A stretch of 7,023 nucleotides of DNA from Promethearchaeota archaeon (GTDB taxonomy: Archaea; Asgardarchaeota; Lokiarchaeia; Sigyniarchaeales; SOKP01), in the NCBI GenBank assembly GCA_019058135.1, contig JAHLWE010000373.1, forward strand, positions 1-7,023. Direction: 5' to 3'. Below the pieces are notes generated by a model, which was not told where the DNA came from, did no database searches, and saw only the letters and a program-made list of their open reading frames with translations. Positions 1 through 5,580 of the stretch are shown here, piece after piece. The position numbers were made by a program, and so were the translations under genes. Every line of letters begins with the position of its first letter. Position 1 is the stretch's first letter.

Positions 1-45
1 ATGCACTTTTAATCAATAACTAAAAAACGAGACTTTAATCGGTAA

Positions 46-219
46 AAACCGATACCCCACGTTACATACATCATACTATTTTATATCGTATCTTTTAGCT
101 TGATTGGGATTACGTTTTACATTGATGAAATCAGCGGGTGGATTGTCTCAATCACATTCTGGGCAGTTTTGGCTAGCTTGATTTATAATTTAGCAGGTAG
201 AAAAAAGAAAAAGGAATAA
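46..219 (+). pseudogene. Small two-helix membrane protein, copy 1 of 3; start codon missing
   Basis: An open frame follows a TAA at 43-45 and ends at TAA 217-219. It encodes about 57 residues: KPIPHVTY, a hydrophobic helix (about 61-117), a short loop IDEISGW, a second helix rich in I, V, W and L (about 142-186), and the basic tail AGRKKKKE. No ATG or GTG begins the frame. The only usual start is TTG at 100, which would remove most of helix 1, so this may be a decayed gene or a short one with an odd start. It is the best preserved of three copies (others at 2418 and 5888). Against copy 2, most changes over the best 69 bases are synonymous, showing that the family was once selected as protein. 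A perfect 6-bp hairpin (38-53, ATCGGT/ACCGAT, loop AAAA) lies just before the frame. I do not recognise a named family. Confidence 0.5.
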
Positions 220-227
220 AATTAATG

Positions 228-246
228 TTTTGTTTTATCCTTTTTT
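228..246 (+). terminator. T-rich stretch after membrane copy 1
   Basis: Three T-runs (TTTTG, TTTTA, TTTTTT) follow the stop of the plus-strand small membrane frame, as expected for an archaeal oligo-T terminator. On the minus strand, the lysine codons of copy 1 (about 199-213) read as T-runs. These may end the regulator cluster that stops at 266. Inferred from base composition only. Confidence 0.3.
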
Positions 247-265
247 GAAGATTAATATTTTAACG

Positions 266-718
266 CTAATTAGCAATTTTTATTAGATTATCTAATATTC
301 GCCTTAAATAATTTTCGAATTCGTCTATTTCTACTTCTGAAAGTTTGTTGTAGAATAACTTAGTCATTTCTTTTGAGACATCCACATATTTATCTTGAAG
401 ACTTATATTTTTTTCTGTAAGCTTAATTATAATTTCTCTTCTATCTTTACTTGAATGTACTCGTTTTATAAATCCTGCTTTTTCCAGTCTGTCCAACATG
501 GAAGTTAGTGTAGATTTACTTAATTGAGTTTTTTTTGAGAGTTCATGAATAGATATGTTATCTTCACGCCAAAGAACAAACATTATTCTGCCTTGAGCCG
601 AATTTAACTCATCAAGACCGTATTCCTTTAATTTCTTAGTAAATATTCGATTAGAGAGCTGGTGAATTTTAGCTATAAGGAATCCACCCTCTCGTTGCTC
701 TTTCATTTTTTCTCTCAT
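266..718 (-). CDS. MarR-family winged-helix transcriptional regulator
   Basis: A 150-residue DNA-binding regulator of usual MarR length. An N-terminal dimerisation helix lies at about 12-35. The winged helix-turn-helix lies at about 55-84 (ISIHELSKKTQLSKSTLTSM, then LDRLEKAGFIKR), and the wing at 85-103 carries the family signature DRR (92-94) before IIIKLTEK. The C-terminal helices (about 105-148) would complete the dimer interface. Its ATG overlaps the TGA of the upstream gene by four bases (ATGA, 715-718), so translation is probably coupled. It is the last gene of a four-gene minus-strand cluster with two flavin-type proteins. MarR proteins usually repress nearby genes and respond to small aromatic ligands or oxidation. 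There is no cysteine, so direct thiol sensing is unlikely. A candidate operator is at 2244-2269. The family call is firm; ligand and targets are inferred. Confidence 0.93.
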   Translation of the reverse strand: MREKMKEQREGGFLIAKIHQLSNRIFTKKLKEYGLDELNSAQGRIMFVLWREDNISIHELSKKTQLSKSTLTSMLDRLEKAGFIKRVHSSKDRREIIIKLTEKNISLQDKYVDVSKEMTKLFYNKLSEVEIDEFENYLRRILDNLIKIAN

Positions 719-1176
719 ATTTCAAAATTTACCTGATTTAATTTGTAATAATATCTAGCATGTTTAGGTTGTAATCGTAGTAATGTATAATCTGGATCAT
801 CAACTCCTTTTAAATAATAGCGTGTCCACCAATCTAACCATATTGTACGTTTTAACTTCTGATCATTGACGATTTCTGCTGACCCTCCCAACATTAATCC
901 ACAAAAATCCTCTGGATCGCAATAATAAACACATATAGCGGGATTCTTCTTTATATGAGCAACCTTGGTTGATGATGTGTTTGTTGAAATAAAAATTACA
1001 AATTTGTTTTGTTGCTTTTGAAAATATTCAGAAAACTCAGGGAATTGTTCCTTGTTTCTTAAATTAAACATCGCTCTTGTGATAGGAAAACCATTAAAAT
1101 CAATTGTGGTAAGATAAGTCGCTTTAGATGTTTCAATTAATTCCAAACTCGAACTTTTAGCTTCTTCCAATTCCAT
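715..1176 (-). CDS. Pyridoxamine 5'-phosphate oxidase-like FMN-binding split-barrel protein
   Basis: A 153-residue soluble protein of the general-stress-protein-26-like branch of the PNPOx split-barrel fold. The first barrel strands are at about 19-40 (ATYLTTIDFNGFPITRAMFN). The segment STNTSSTKVAHIKKNPAICV (64-83) matches the usual flavin-phosphate-binding region, YYCDPEDFCGLMLGGSAEIV follows, and an aromatic C-terminal part (WLDWWTRYY, ARYYYKL) closes it. Such proteins bind FMN, or sometimes F420 or haem. The exact reaction is not readable here, and it need not be a pyridoxal enzyme. A good ribosome site (AGGTG, four bases before ATG after TGTGAAAA-type spacing) supports the start. It overlaps marR by 4 bp and lies 34 bp after the DUF3795 gene, within the same presumed operon as a flavin reductase that could supply reduced flavin. 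That partnership is inference. Confidence 0.88.
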   Translation of the reverse strand: MELEEAKSSSLELIETSKATYLTTIDFNGFPITRAMFNLRNKEQFPEFSEYFQKQQNKFVIFISTNTSSTKVAHIKKNPAICVYYCDPEDFCGLMLGGSAEIVNDQKLKRTIWLDWWTRYYLKGVDDPDYTLLRLQPKHARYYYKLNQVNFEI

Positions 1177-1210
1177 TTTTCACACCTTTTAATTCATTTT
1201 AATTAATATT

Positions 1211-1549
1211 TTATAGATTTTTCCTAATTTCTTCTAAATTTTTTTTAGCAGAAGGATCTTTTTCCAGACTATTTTTTAATATATCACAAATATAATCTTT
1301 ACAATAAGCACAGTTTTCAAATTGTTTCTCTCTACAACAAATTCTAATATCACATTTCTCACACCAACTAAAATGTCTCCCTTCTACATTACATCCATCA
1401 CAATACATTTCTTCAGGTTTAAATGACATTGATTCATTTGACCAATTTTTTGCAATTTTTTTTATTTCTTCTTTATCATCTTTTTGAGTTGCTAGATATG
1501 CTGGGCATTCTGAACAATTAATTCCACAACAAGCTATAATTTTTTTCAT
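1211..1549 (-). CDS. DUF3795 cysteine-rich protein
   Basis: A 112-residue protein with 13 cysteines (7, 8, 12, 15, 50, 53, 63, 66, 71, 72, 80, 83, 88). The pattern is that of DUF3795: CGINCSECPAYLATQ at 8-22, YCDGC at 49-53, then GRHFSWCEKCDIRICC at 57-72 and ENCAYCKDYIC at 78-88. The family is widespread in anaerobic archaea and bacteria and has no established function. The cysteine pairs suggest zinc or an Fe-S cluster. A GTGAT ribosome-binding motif sits six bases before the ATG. It lies 73 bp after the flavin reductase stop and 34 bp before the split-barrel gene. The T-runs in the 73-bp gap are on the plus strand, so they would not terminate this transcript. A redox or metal role within the flavin cluster is plausible but unproven. 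Confidence 0.9.
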   Translation of the reverse strand: MKKIIACCGINCSECPAYLATQKDDKEEIKKIAKNWSNESMSFKPEEMYCDGCNVEGRHFSWCEKCDIRICCREKQFENCAYCKDYICDILKNSLEKDPSAKKNLEEIRKNL

Positions 1550-1622
1550 GATTCAATCACTTTTTTATTATTTTTTTTGTTTTTTTATCGTTTTTATAAT
1601 TTTGAAAAAATTTATTTTTTAA

Positions 1623-2198
1623 TTATATCGATTTATAACTTTTTCCGACATCATAAGCTTTTGCAAGGTATTCTCCAACCCTCAAATATGGACCGTCAGG
1701 CATTAAAAAGATAAATAGATCCATTTTTTTAAAATCTGGTGTTTTATCAGTAAAATACTTTTCATCTGAATATATTTCGATAATCTCCCCGATAAATAAT
1801 TCAGTTTGCTCGAAGTCTATTATTTTAATTAGTTTACATTCAATATTTGAAACACATTCTTTAATCATCGGTGCTGTCTTAGGTTCTCCATAAAAGACCT
1901 CAAATACGGTAGACTTGTCGACCTCCGAACCAGAATGTAATCCACAATAATCAGTTACAACAACCATGTCGGCTGAGGGTATATTAACGCTAAAAGTTTT
2001 ATTTTCCTTAATACCGCTATTAGTATAATGTTTTTTTGACATTATTACCCCAATCATAGGTGGTTTAGAATCTAACATATTAAACCAAGCTATGGTGTTA
2101 AAATTAGGCTTCCCATTAACAATTGCCCCTATTAAGCATATTGGTAATGGTAAGATTGGATATTTCCATCCTGTTTTTATCTTATCTATTTTTCTCAC
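1623..2198 (-). CDS. Flavin reductase-like protein (flavoredoxin type)
   Basis: A protein of up to 191 residues, the normal length for flavoredoxin-like FMN proteins. YPILPLPICLIGA (13-25) and GKPNFNTIAWFNML (29-42) form the usual N-terminal barrel strands. SVNIPSADMVVVTDYCGLHS (70-89) followed by GSEVDKS matches the conserved VNxPS...TDYCGxxSG.xxDK block of the family, and the C-terminal part ends PDGPYLRVGEYLAKAYDVGK. These proteins bind FMN and pass electrons from NAD(P)H or other carriers to flavin or acceptors in the cytoplasm. The frame begins at GTG 2198-2196, but that GTG is itself part of a ribosome-binding site (AAGGTGAG). The codon at the spacing used by the neighbouring split-barrel gene is ATA (2189-2187), so the true start is uncertain by three codons. 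It is probably the first gene of the cluster, with a dyad and TATA-like sequences upstream. Confidence 0.88.
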   Translation of the reverse strand: MRKIDKIKTGWKYPILPLPICLIGAIVNGKPNFNTIAWFNMLDSKPPMIGVIMSKKHYTNSGIKENKTFSVNIPSADMVVVTDYCGLHSGSEVDKSTVFEVFYGEPKTAPMIKECVSNIECKLIKIIDFEQTELFIGEIIEIYSDEKYFTDKTPDFKKMDLFIFLMPDGPYLRVGEYLAKAYDVGKSYKSI

Positions 2199-2243
2199 CT
2201 TATTTTATTATTATATCTTTTTTTCTACATTTTTTAATTTATT

Positions 2244-2269
2244 CTATATGGTATCTTCCCATATAGGAA
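2244..2269. promoter_or_regulatory. Candidate operator dyad upstream of the flavin/MarR cluster
   Basis: Two overlapping dyads are visible. One is a perfect 8-bp inverted repeat, CTATATGG (2244-2251) and CCATATAG (2259-2266), with a 7-bp spacer. The other is a 14-bp near-palindrome, TTCCCATATAGGAA (2256-2269), with one mismatched pair. They lie 46-71 bp upstream of the flavin reductase start. A TATA-like stretch (minus strand TTATATAG, about 2274-2281) would place transcription start near the dyad, so a bound MarR dimer could block initiation. A close relative of the 14-bp motif occurs at 3395-3409. The dyads are seen directly; the regulator assignment is inferred. Confidence 0.45.
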
Positions 2270-2304
2270 AGTGCTATATAATACTAATAAAATTTCATTT
2301 ATAA

Positions 2305-2417
2305 TTGTTTTGGATTTTTACAATTTTCCTTGCATTTAATATGATTTAACAAAGAGAATAAAGTATCTAAATATCCTTGATATTACCGATTAAACGTAAT
2401 ATTATCATGTGAGAGCA
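2305..2417. other. A/T-rich spacer before membrane copy 2
   Basis: I see no gene here. The one structure is a 7-bp inverted repeat, ATATTAC (2380-2386) and GTAATAT (2396-2402), with a 9-bp spacer, shortly before the remnant at 2418. It could be a protein-binding site or chance in A/T-rich DNA. Confidence 0.3.
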
Positions 2418-2537
2418 AAATTGATTTCCCTTTACATTGATGTAATTAGTGGATAGATTGTCTCAATCACATTCTGGGCAGTTTTAGCGAGTTTGATTTA
2501 TTTATATTCAAGTCGAAGAAAGAAAAATAATGAATAA
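2418..2537 (+). pseudogene. Small two-helix membrane protein, copy 2; in-frame TAG
   Basis: The frame reads KLISLYIDVISG, then TAG (2454-2456), then IVSITFWAVLASLIYLYSSR and RKKNNE to TAA at 2535-2537. It aligns with copy 1 from TAC 2433. Over 33 aligned codons I count 81 of 99 bases identical plus one extra codon, including a 29-base identical run (2457-2485 against 142-170). TAG replaces the conserved Trp codon TGG of copy 1. In the first 23 codons, six of eight differences are synonymous, so the gene was under protein-level constraint before it broke. Helix 1 is mostly missing. It lies 148 bp upstream of another membrane gene. Confidence 0.6.
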
Positions 2538-2685
2538 ATAACTCCCTTTTTTTCCCAAGTTAGTATTAAATATCCTATTTTAATGTTTAATTTTTTATAA
2601 TACATAAGAGAAAAGATTTTAAACATAATTAGAAATATTTACTATTGAGAAATAAATACCCTTTTAATTTAAAGAGGAAAATAAA

Positions 2686-3121
2686 ATGTCATCCGAAATG
2701 AAAATTGACCCTTTTGCCGCGTTGATATTAGTACTTAGTGTTGTTGGGATAATTCTAATAGCAGCTTTTAGTTTTGCAGGTTTTTTATTTACCTGGCTAT
2801 GGAAATAGATATTCTTGCTTTGATTGTGAATATTGGACACCCGGCGATTTAGCGGCGCAAGTTATTATGATAATACTATTAATAATACAAATAGTTGTGG
2901 CCTTAAATGACCTGCTCCCAAAAAAATTCATAGAAATGGATCTAGAGATATTTGGCATACTTCTTGCAGGTTTAACAATCCTTCTTGCCATCATAGGGAT
3001 TGCTTCATTTGGAATAACTTATGAGGCATATACATGGTGGCCTGAGACTGGATTTTACGGCGGTATTATAGCGGGAATACTCAACACAATCTTGTTTTTC
3101 TTAAAATATAAAAATAAGTAA
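2686..3121 (+). pseudogene. Four-helix membrane protein, split by a one-base frameshift
   Basis: ATG 2686, preceded by GAGG (2674-2677), opens a frame that stops at TAG 2806-2808 after 40 codons. The neighbouring frame then carries the rest of the gene to TAA 3121. Removing one T from the T6 run at 2781-2786 joins them into a smooth 144-residue protein: helix 1 about 9-32, a loop 33-54 (YLPGYGNRYSCFDCEYWTPG) with a Cys-x2-Cys pair (44, 47), helix 2 about 55-74, helix 3 about 88-108, a second loop with ITYEAYTWWPETG, and helix 4 about 123-141. The four-helix plan with a larger first loop is superficially like tetraspanin or claudin topology, but I see no real family signature. T-runs at 3129-3157 probably terminate it. 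The shift may be a true mutation, phase variation or an assembly error. Confidence 0.75.
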
Positions 3122-3128
3122 TTTATCA

Positions 3129-3157
3129 TTTTTTTTCCTTTTTACTATTATTTTTTT
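3129..3157 (+). terminator. Oligo-T terminator after the four-helix membrane gene
   Basis: T8 (3129-3136), T5 (3139-3143) and T7 (3151-3157) follow the stop within 40 bases, the typical look of archaeal oligo-T termination. There is no hairpin. Confidence 0.5.
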
Positions 3158-3335
3158 CAACCGATCTTTCACATAAATGAATAGGTAGTAGTAATAAATA
3201 TAGTTAGCAAAAATAATAAAACATGTAAAGTTTAATATGATTTGATAATATCATTGAGTCTTTTATAGTTTTTCAGTTTATAGAAAATCTGTTGTCTTGT
3301 TAAATTCAAATGCTTATTTTGCCTGTTTATTATAA
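3158..3335. other. A/T-rich spacer; weak minus-strand HTH-like peptide
   Basis: I see no convincing gene. On the minus strand, 3342 to 3232 is open between two stops and its end reads HLNLTRQQIFYKLKNYKRL. This resembles the recognition-helix end of a helix-turn-helix protein (compare LSRQTLYRKLKKY in Fis-type domains). It has 36 codons and no start, so it may be a remnant or chance. Confidence 0.2.
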
Positions 3336-3515
3336 GAAAAAATTAATTTTGCATCGGTTCATCTCCGAGGGTTTCCCTCAATTGTGGAAAAAAATTCCCA
3401 TATCGGGAAAATAAAATGAAAAGTATTCCCAAATACTCCTGTAGTGGATGGGATAGAGGCATTCGGACTAATGCCACAAGTAGTATATCAAAAAATAATT
3501 GATAATATTATTTGA
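3336..3515 (+). pseudogene. Unrecognised gene remnant with one in-frame TGA
   Basis: This frame runs between TAA 3333-3335 and TGA 3513-3515 with one internal TGA at 3417-3419. It reads SVHLRGFPSIVEKNSHIGKI before the break and FPNTPVVDGIEAFGLMPQVV then YQKIIDNII after it. The composition is balanced and soluble-protein-like, and GC is higher than in the flanks, which suggests a decayed coding sequence rather than noise. No start codon is visible and I do not recognise the family. A competing short frame (ATG 3416 to TGA 3502, 28 codons) overlaps it and looks less protein-like. Several inverted repeats lie inside the same stretch. Confidence 0.3.
3372..3475. repeat. Cluster of four short inverted repeats
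   Basis: Four perfect dyads lie within 104 bases: TTTCC/GGAAA (3372-3376 and 3386-3390), TTCCC/GGGAA (3395-3399 and 3405-3409, spacer ATATC), AGTATT/AATACT (3422-3427 and 3432-3437, spacer CCCA), and GGCATT/AATGCC (3458-3463 and 3470-3475, spacer CGGACT). The second closely resembles the 2256-2269 operator candidate. The last would form a neat hairpin in RNA or single-stranded DNA. Function unknown; candidates are regulator sites, a small structured RNA, or the end of a mobile fragment. Confidence 0.4.
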
Positions 3516-3521
3516 AATAAA

Positions 3522-3572
3522 ATGAGTACAGTTTTACTTGTTTTAATTGTCTGGTTGATCCAGTTGAATTAA
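3522..3572 (+). other. Short hydrophobic reading frame, possible detached N-terminus
   Basis: ATG 3522 starts MSTVLLVLIVWLIQLN and stops at TAA 3570-3572. The first ten residues look like the start of a membrane helix. The radical SAM homology begins at 3551, inside this frame. One reading is that these codons are the original start of the membrane gene that now resumes at about 3745, separated by the radical SAM fragment. The join is not in a simple frame, so this is only a suggestion. Confidence 0.2.
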
Positions 3573-3742
3573 CTAAAATAGTTGAGACAAAAGTATGCAG
3601 GAATAGTTCAAAAAAGTATTATAGATTCCGCAAAATACGGTTTTATGGAGGTTGTGCCACTGCTGATTTCTTAGGTTGCAATCTGAGATGTACTTATTGT
3701 TGGGCTCAAAAAAAAGTTTGGACTCCTGAAAAATTCGGTAAG
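3551..3742 (+). pseudogene. Truncated duplicate of the archaeal radical SAM gene (first 64 codons)
   Basis: This frame matches the first 64 codons of the intact gene at 6046 without a gap; both spans are 192 bases. By my count 50 of 64 residues are identical. The Fe-S motif CNLRCTYC (CX3CX2C) is kept, but the start codon is CTG instead of ATG and the Cys at codon 40 is Phe. Homology stops dead after FGK at 3742, and the frame drifts into unrelated residues to a TAG near 3810. Without the GGEP region and the rest of the barrel it cannot be a working enzyme. Divergence is uneven: about 28 mismatches in the first 120 bases and one in the last 72 (3671-3742). Confidence 0.85.
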
Positions 3743-3744
3743 TA

Positions 3745-4248
3745 TTTGAGGGTGGAACATATTTTAGCATTCCAAGTTTTAATTTTATCGGTTGGTTCTT
3801 CATTCCAATAGGTTATTTAATACCATACGGTCTAAATTGGAATAAAGAAAAAAAACGCCCTCAAATATTAACCATTAGTGAAATAGATGATGATCATTCA
3901 TTGGCTCGTAAATTATATACATTTTTACTTATTGTTCCAATAGGAGCAGGAATTTTAATGTTTGTAGTACTAATTTCTTTAATACCTGTTTTATATAACA
4001 TGCCTTTAATAGCTGTTGTTATTTGGTTAGTTCTCACAGTTCTAGGTGCTGCGGGAATGATTATATTGAAACACAAAAACCTTAAACAATCCCATTGGTT
4101 TGACCTGATTCCACCGAGCATTTTATTATATATAGGTTATAACTACGCAATTTTTGGTTTCTTAATAGGGCATCCCGAGTTGGGCTTACTTATGCTACTC
4201 ACGGGAATTCCGTTATTACTTGCATTTATCTTCACTTTGCGAAAATAA
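3745..4248 (+). pseudogene. Multi-helix membrane protein lacking its 5' end
   Basis: The frame is open from TAA 3739-3741 to TAA 4246-4248 (about 167 codons), but has no ATG, GTG or TTG until TTG 3901, after the first helix. It reads a short leader (FEGGTYFSIPSF), helix 1 (FIGWFFIPIGYLIPYGLNW), a charged cytoplasmic segment (NKEKKRP, then SEIDDDHSLARK), and four more helices: about LYTFLLIVPIGAGILMFVVL, PLIAVVIWLVLTVLGAAGMI, PSILLYIGYNYAIFGFLIG and LGLLMLLTGIPLLLAFIF. It ends in TLRK. The N-terminal part is clearly still coding, so the original start was probably removed when the radical SAM fragment was joined at about 3742. A shorter product from TTG 3901 (115 residues) is possible. I do not recognise the family. 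Its stop lies 5 bp from the stop of the convergent SPASM gene. Confidence 0.65.
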
Positions 4249-4253
4249 ATATT

Positions 4254-5528
4254 TTAATTAGCAATCATCGCTTTCCGATAATCTACCCGGGGAAGCTTTT
4301 CGAAATCATAAGGAAGTTGCGCATAATCAGGTATTTTATTGATATAACACCTGCGAAATTTTTGATTCTGCATTCTGCAACACGGACTTCGGTGATTGTA
4401 GGCAGGATGATATATCATTTTTTTCCAGATCTTCTTTAAAGGCTCCCTTCGGATGTTTCCAAAAGAAATAGGAGTAAAATCACAAGGGGAAATATCTCCA
4501 TAGGCTGAAACATAATATTGGAGATTTGCTGCCACACAGCCAATGCCTGCAAGATTTGCCTCTATAGAGTTCTGCCATGATTGAGAGGAAAGAGTTGGTA
4601 TTTTCTTTTGTTTAAATATCTCAGCAGAATATTGATAAATTTCTTCACGTTGTTCCGGTGTAAGCACTTCGCTTGTATCTTTTAACATTTTCCCTGTGGG
4701 CACACAATCAAAAAGGATCAGATTGTGAACACCTAATTTCTGTGCCAGTTTATATGTCTTTTTATACATTCCCTTTTCAGTACTAGAGCGGGTTGCATAG
4801 GAAGAGAGAGACACAAAAACTCCTTTTGATTTCATTTTCTGGAGACCATTTATAGCTGACTTGAATAGACCAGGCATCCCTCTCAAACGGTCATGCTCTT
4901 CAGGAATGGGGTTATCAATACTTACAAAGAGCGAATAGAGACCAGCATCTGCCAGCTTTTCCACATTTTCATCTGTGAGCAATAATCCATTTGTAAATAG
5001 GAGGGGTAAAGCCTTTCGTTTATCCACGTAGGAAATGAGTTCAAAAAGATCCTCCCGCAGTAGGGGTTCTCCTCCGGTGAAGGCAATAATCGTCACACCT
5101 AGTTTCTGGCTATCATCAATTAGTTTTTTTACCTCTTCTGTGGTGAGTTCCTGTTCATCCTTTCTTAAATGTCTATCTGCACTACAATGAGCACATTTAA
5201 GCTGACATCTATAAGTCACTGCGAAGGTCATTGCAACGGGAAAAGGATGGCCTAATAAATAGGATTTTAACACACTTTTGAATGCGCGAAACATAGGTCG
5301 GCTTCCAACTGGAGGTGCAAAGGTGTTTGAAACCATTTTCCCATTCCATCTTCCAAGATTATCATAATTTTTATAAAATTTGGCTTGCATAATGATCATA
5401 ATAAATAAACGCAGCTTTTTTAAAAGAGGATTTAAAATTCCTGTACCGACAATGTCACCATCCTCTAACTTCTTGAAGCTTATGAGCTTTTTACCGCATA
5501 ATTTCCAATAAATTTGTTCCCTTATCAT
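4254..5528 (-). CDS. Radical SAM protein with SPASM-like C-terminal cluster domain
   Basis: A 424-residue enzyme. The radical SAM core has CX3CX2C as CQLKCAHC (Cys 108, 112, 115), which binds the [4Fe-4S] cluster that cleaves S-adenosylmethionine, then FTGGEPLLRED (150-160) for SAM binding, FTNGLLL (178-184) and FVSIDNP (201-207). The C-terminal part has further cysteines (331, 349, 383, 384, 394) around GDISPCDFTPISFGNI, the layout of a SPASM/twitch auxiliary-cluster domain as in PqqE- or NirJ/Ahb-type proteins. The roughly 100 residues before the core include a hydrophobic patch (39-47) and PPVGSRPMF. The substrate cannot be read, and no peptide precursor is obvious nearby. GC is visibly higher than in neighbours (31 of 60 at 5041-5100, 16 of 60 at 961-1020), suggesting transfer. 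A weak TGTGAG motif precedes the ATG. Confidence 0.92.
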   Translation of the reverse strand: MIREQIYWKLCGKKLISFKKLEDGDIVGTGILNPLLKKLRLFIMIIMQAKFYKNYDNLGRWNGKMVSNTFAPPVGSRPMFRAFKSVLKSYLLGHPFPVAMTFAVTYRCQLKCAHCSADRHLRKDEQELTTEEVKKLIDDSQKLGVTIIAFTGGEPLLREDLFELISYVDKRKALPLLFTNGLLLTDENVEKLADAGLYSLFVSIDNPIPEEHDRLRGMPGLFKSAINGLQKMKSKGVFVSLSSYATRSSTEKGMYKKTYKLAQKLGVHNLILFDCVPTGKMLKDTSEVLTPEQREEIYQYSAEIFKQKKIPTLSSQSWQNSIEANLAGIGCVAANLQYYVSAYGDISPCDFTPISFGNIRREPLKKIWKKMIYHPAYNHRSPCCRMQNQKFRRCYINKIPDYAQLPYDFEKLPRVDYRKAMIAN

Positions 5529-5580
5529 GGAAATATCTCACATTTTTTATTTATTTAATATTTACACTTATTTGTAAATT

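Noticed and set aside
1560..1622. T-runs between the flavin reductase and DUF3795 genes as a terminator
   Set aside because: The T-runs are on the plus strand while both genes are transcribed from the minus strand, where the stretch is A-rich.
2092..2304. 70-codon plus-strand frame opposite the flavin reductase start
   Set aside because: It overlaps the conserved flavin reductase coding sequence and its promoter region, and has no recognisable domain.
34..2394. A 12-base string TTTAATCGGTAA (34-45) recurs inverted at 2383-2394 near membrane copy 2
   Set aside because: A few such matches are expected by chance among both strands of 7 kb of A/T-rich DNA, and the surrounding bases do not align.
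2797..2994. 65-codon minus-strand frame within the four-helix membrane gene
   Set aside because: It is the antisense of a clearly coding frame and has no domain of its own.
3573..3803. 76-codon minus-strand frame across the radical SAM fragment
   Set aside because: It is antisense to the clear radical SAM homology and crosses the joint; composition is uninformative.
3894..4121. 75-codon minus-strand frame opposite the multi-helix membrane gene
   Set aside because: The opposite strand has continuous, well-formed transmembrane helices, so this is a shadow.
264..4266. TAATTAGCAAT at the ends of both the MarR gene and the SPASM gene
   Set aside because: Both encode the same terminal residues Ile-Ala-Asn and a stop, so the 11-base match follows from shared codons and A/T bias.
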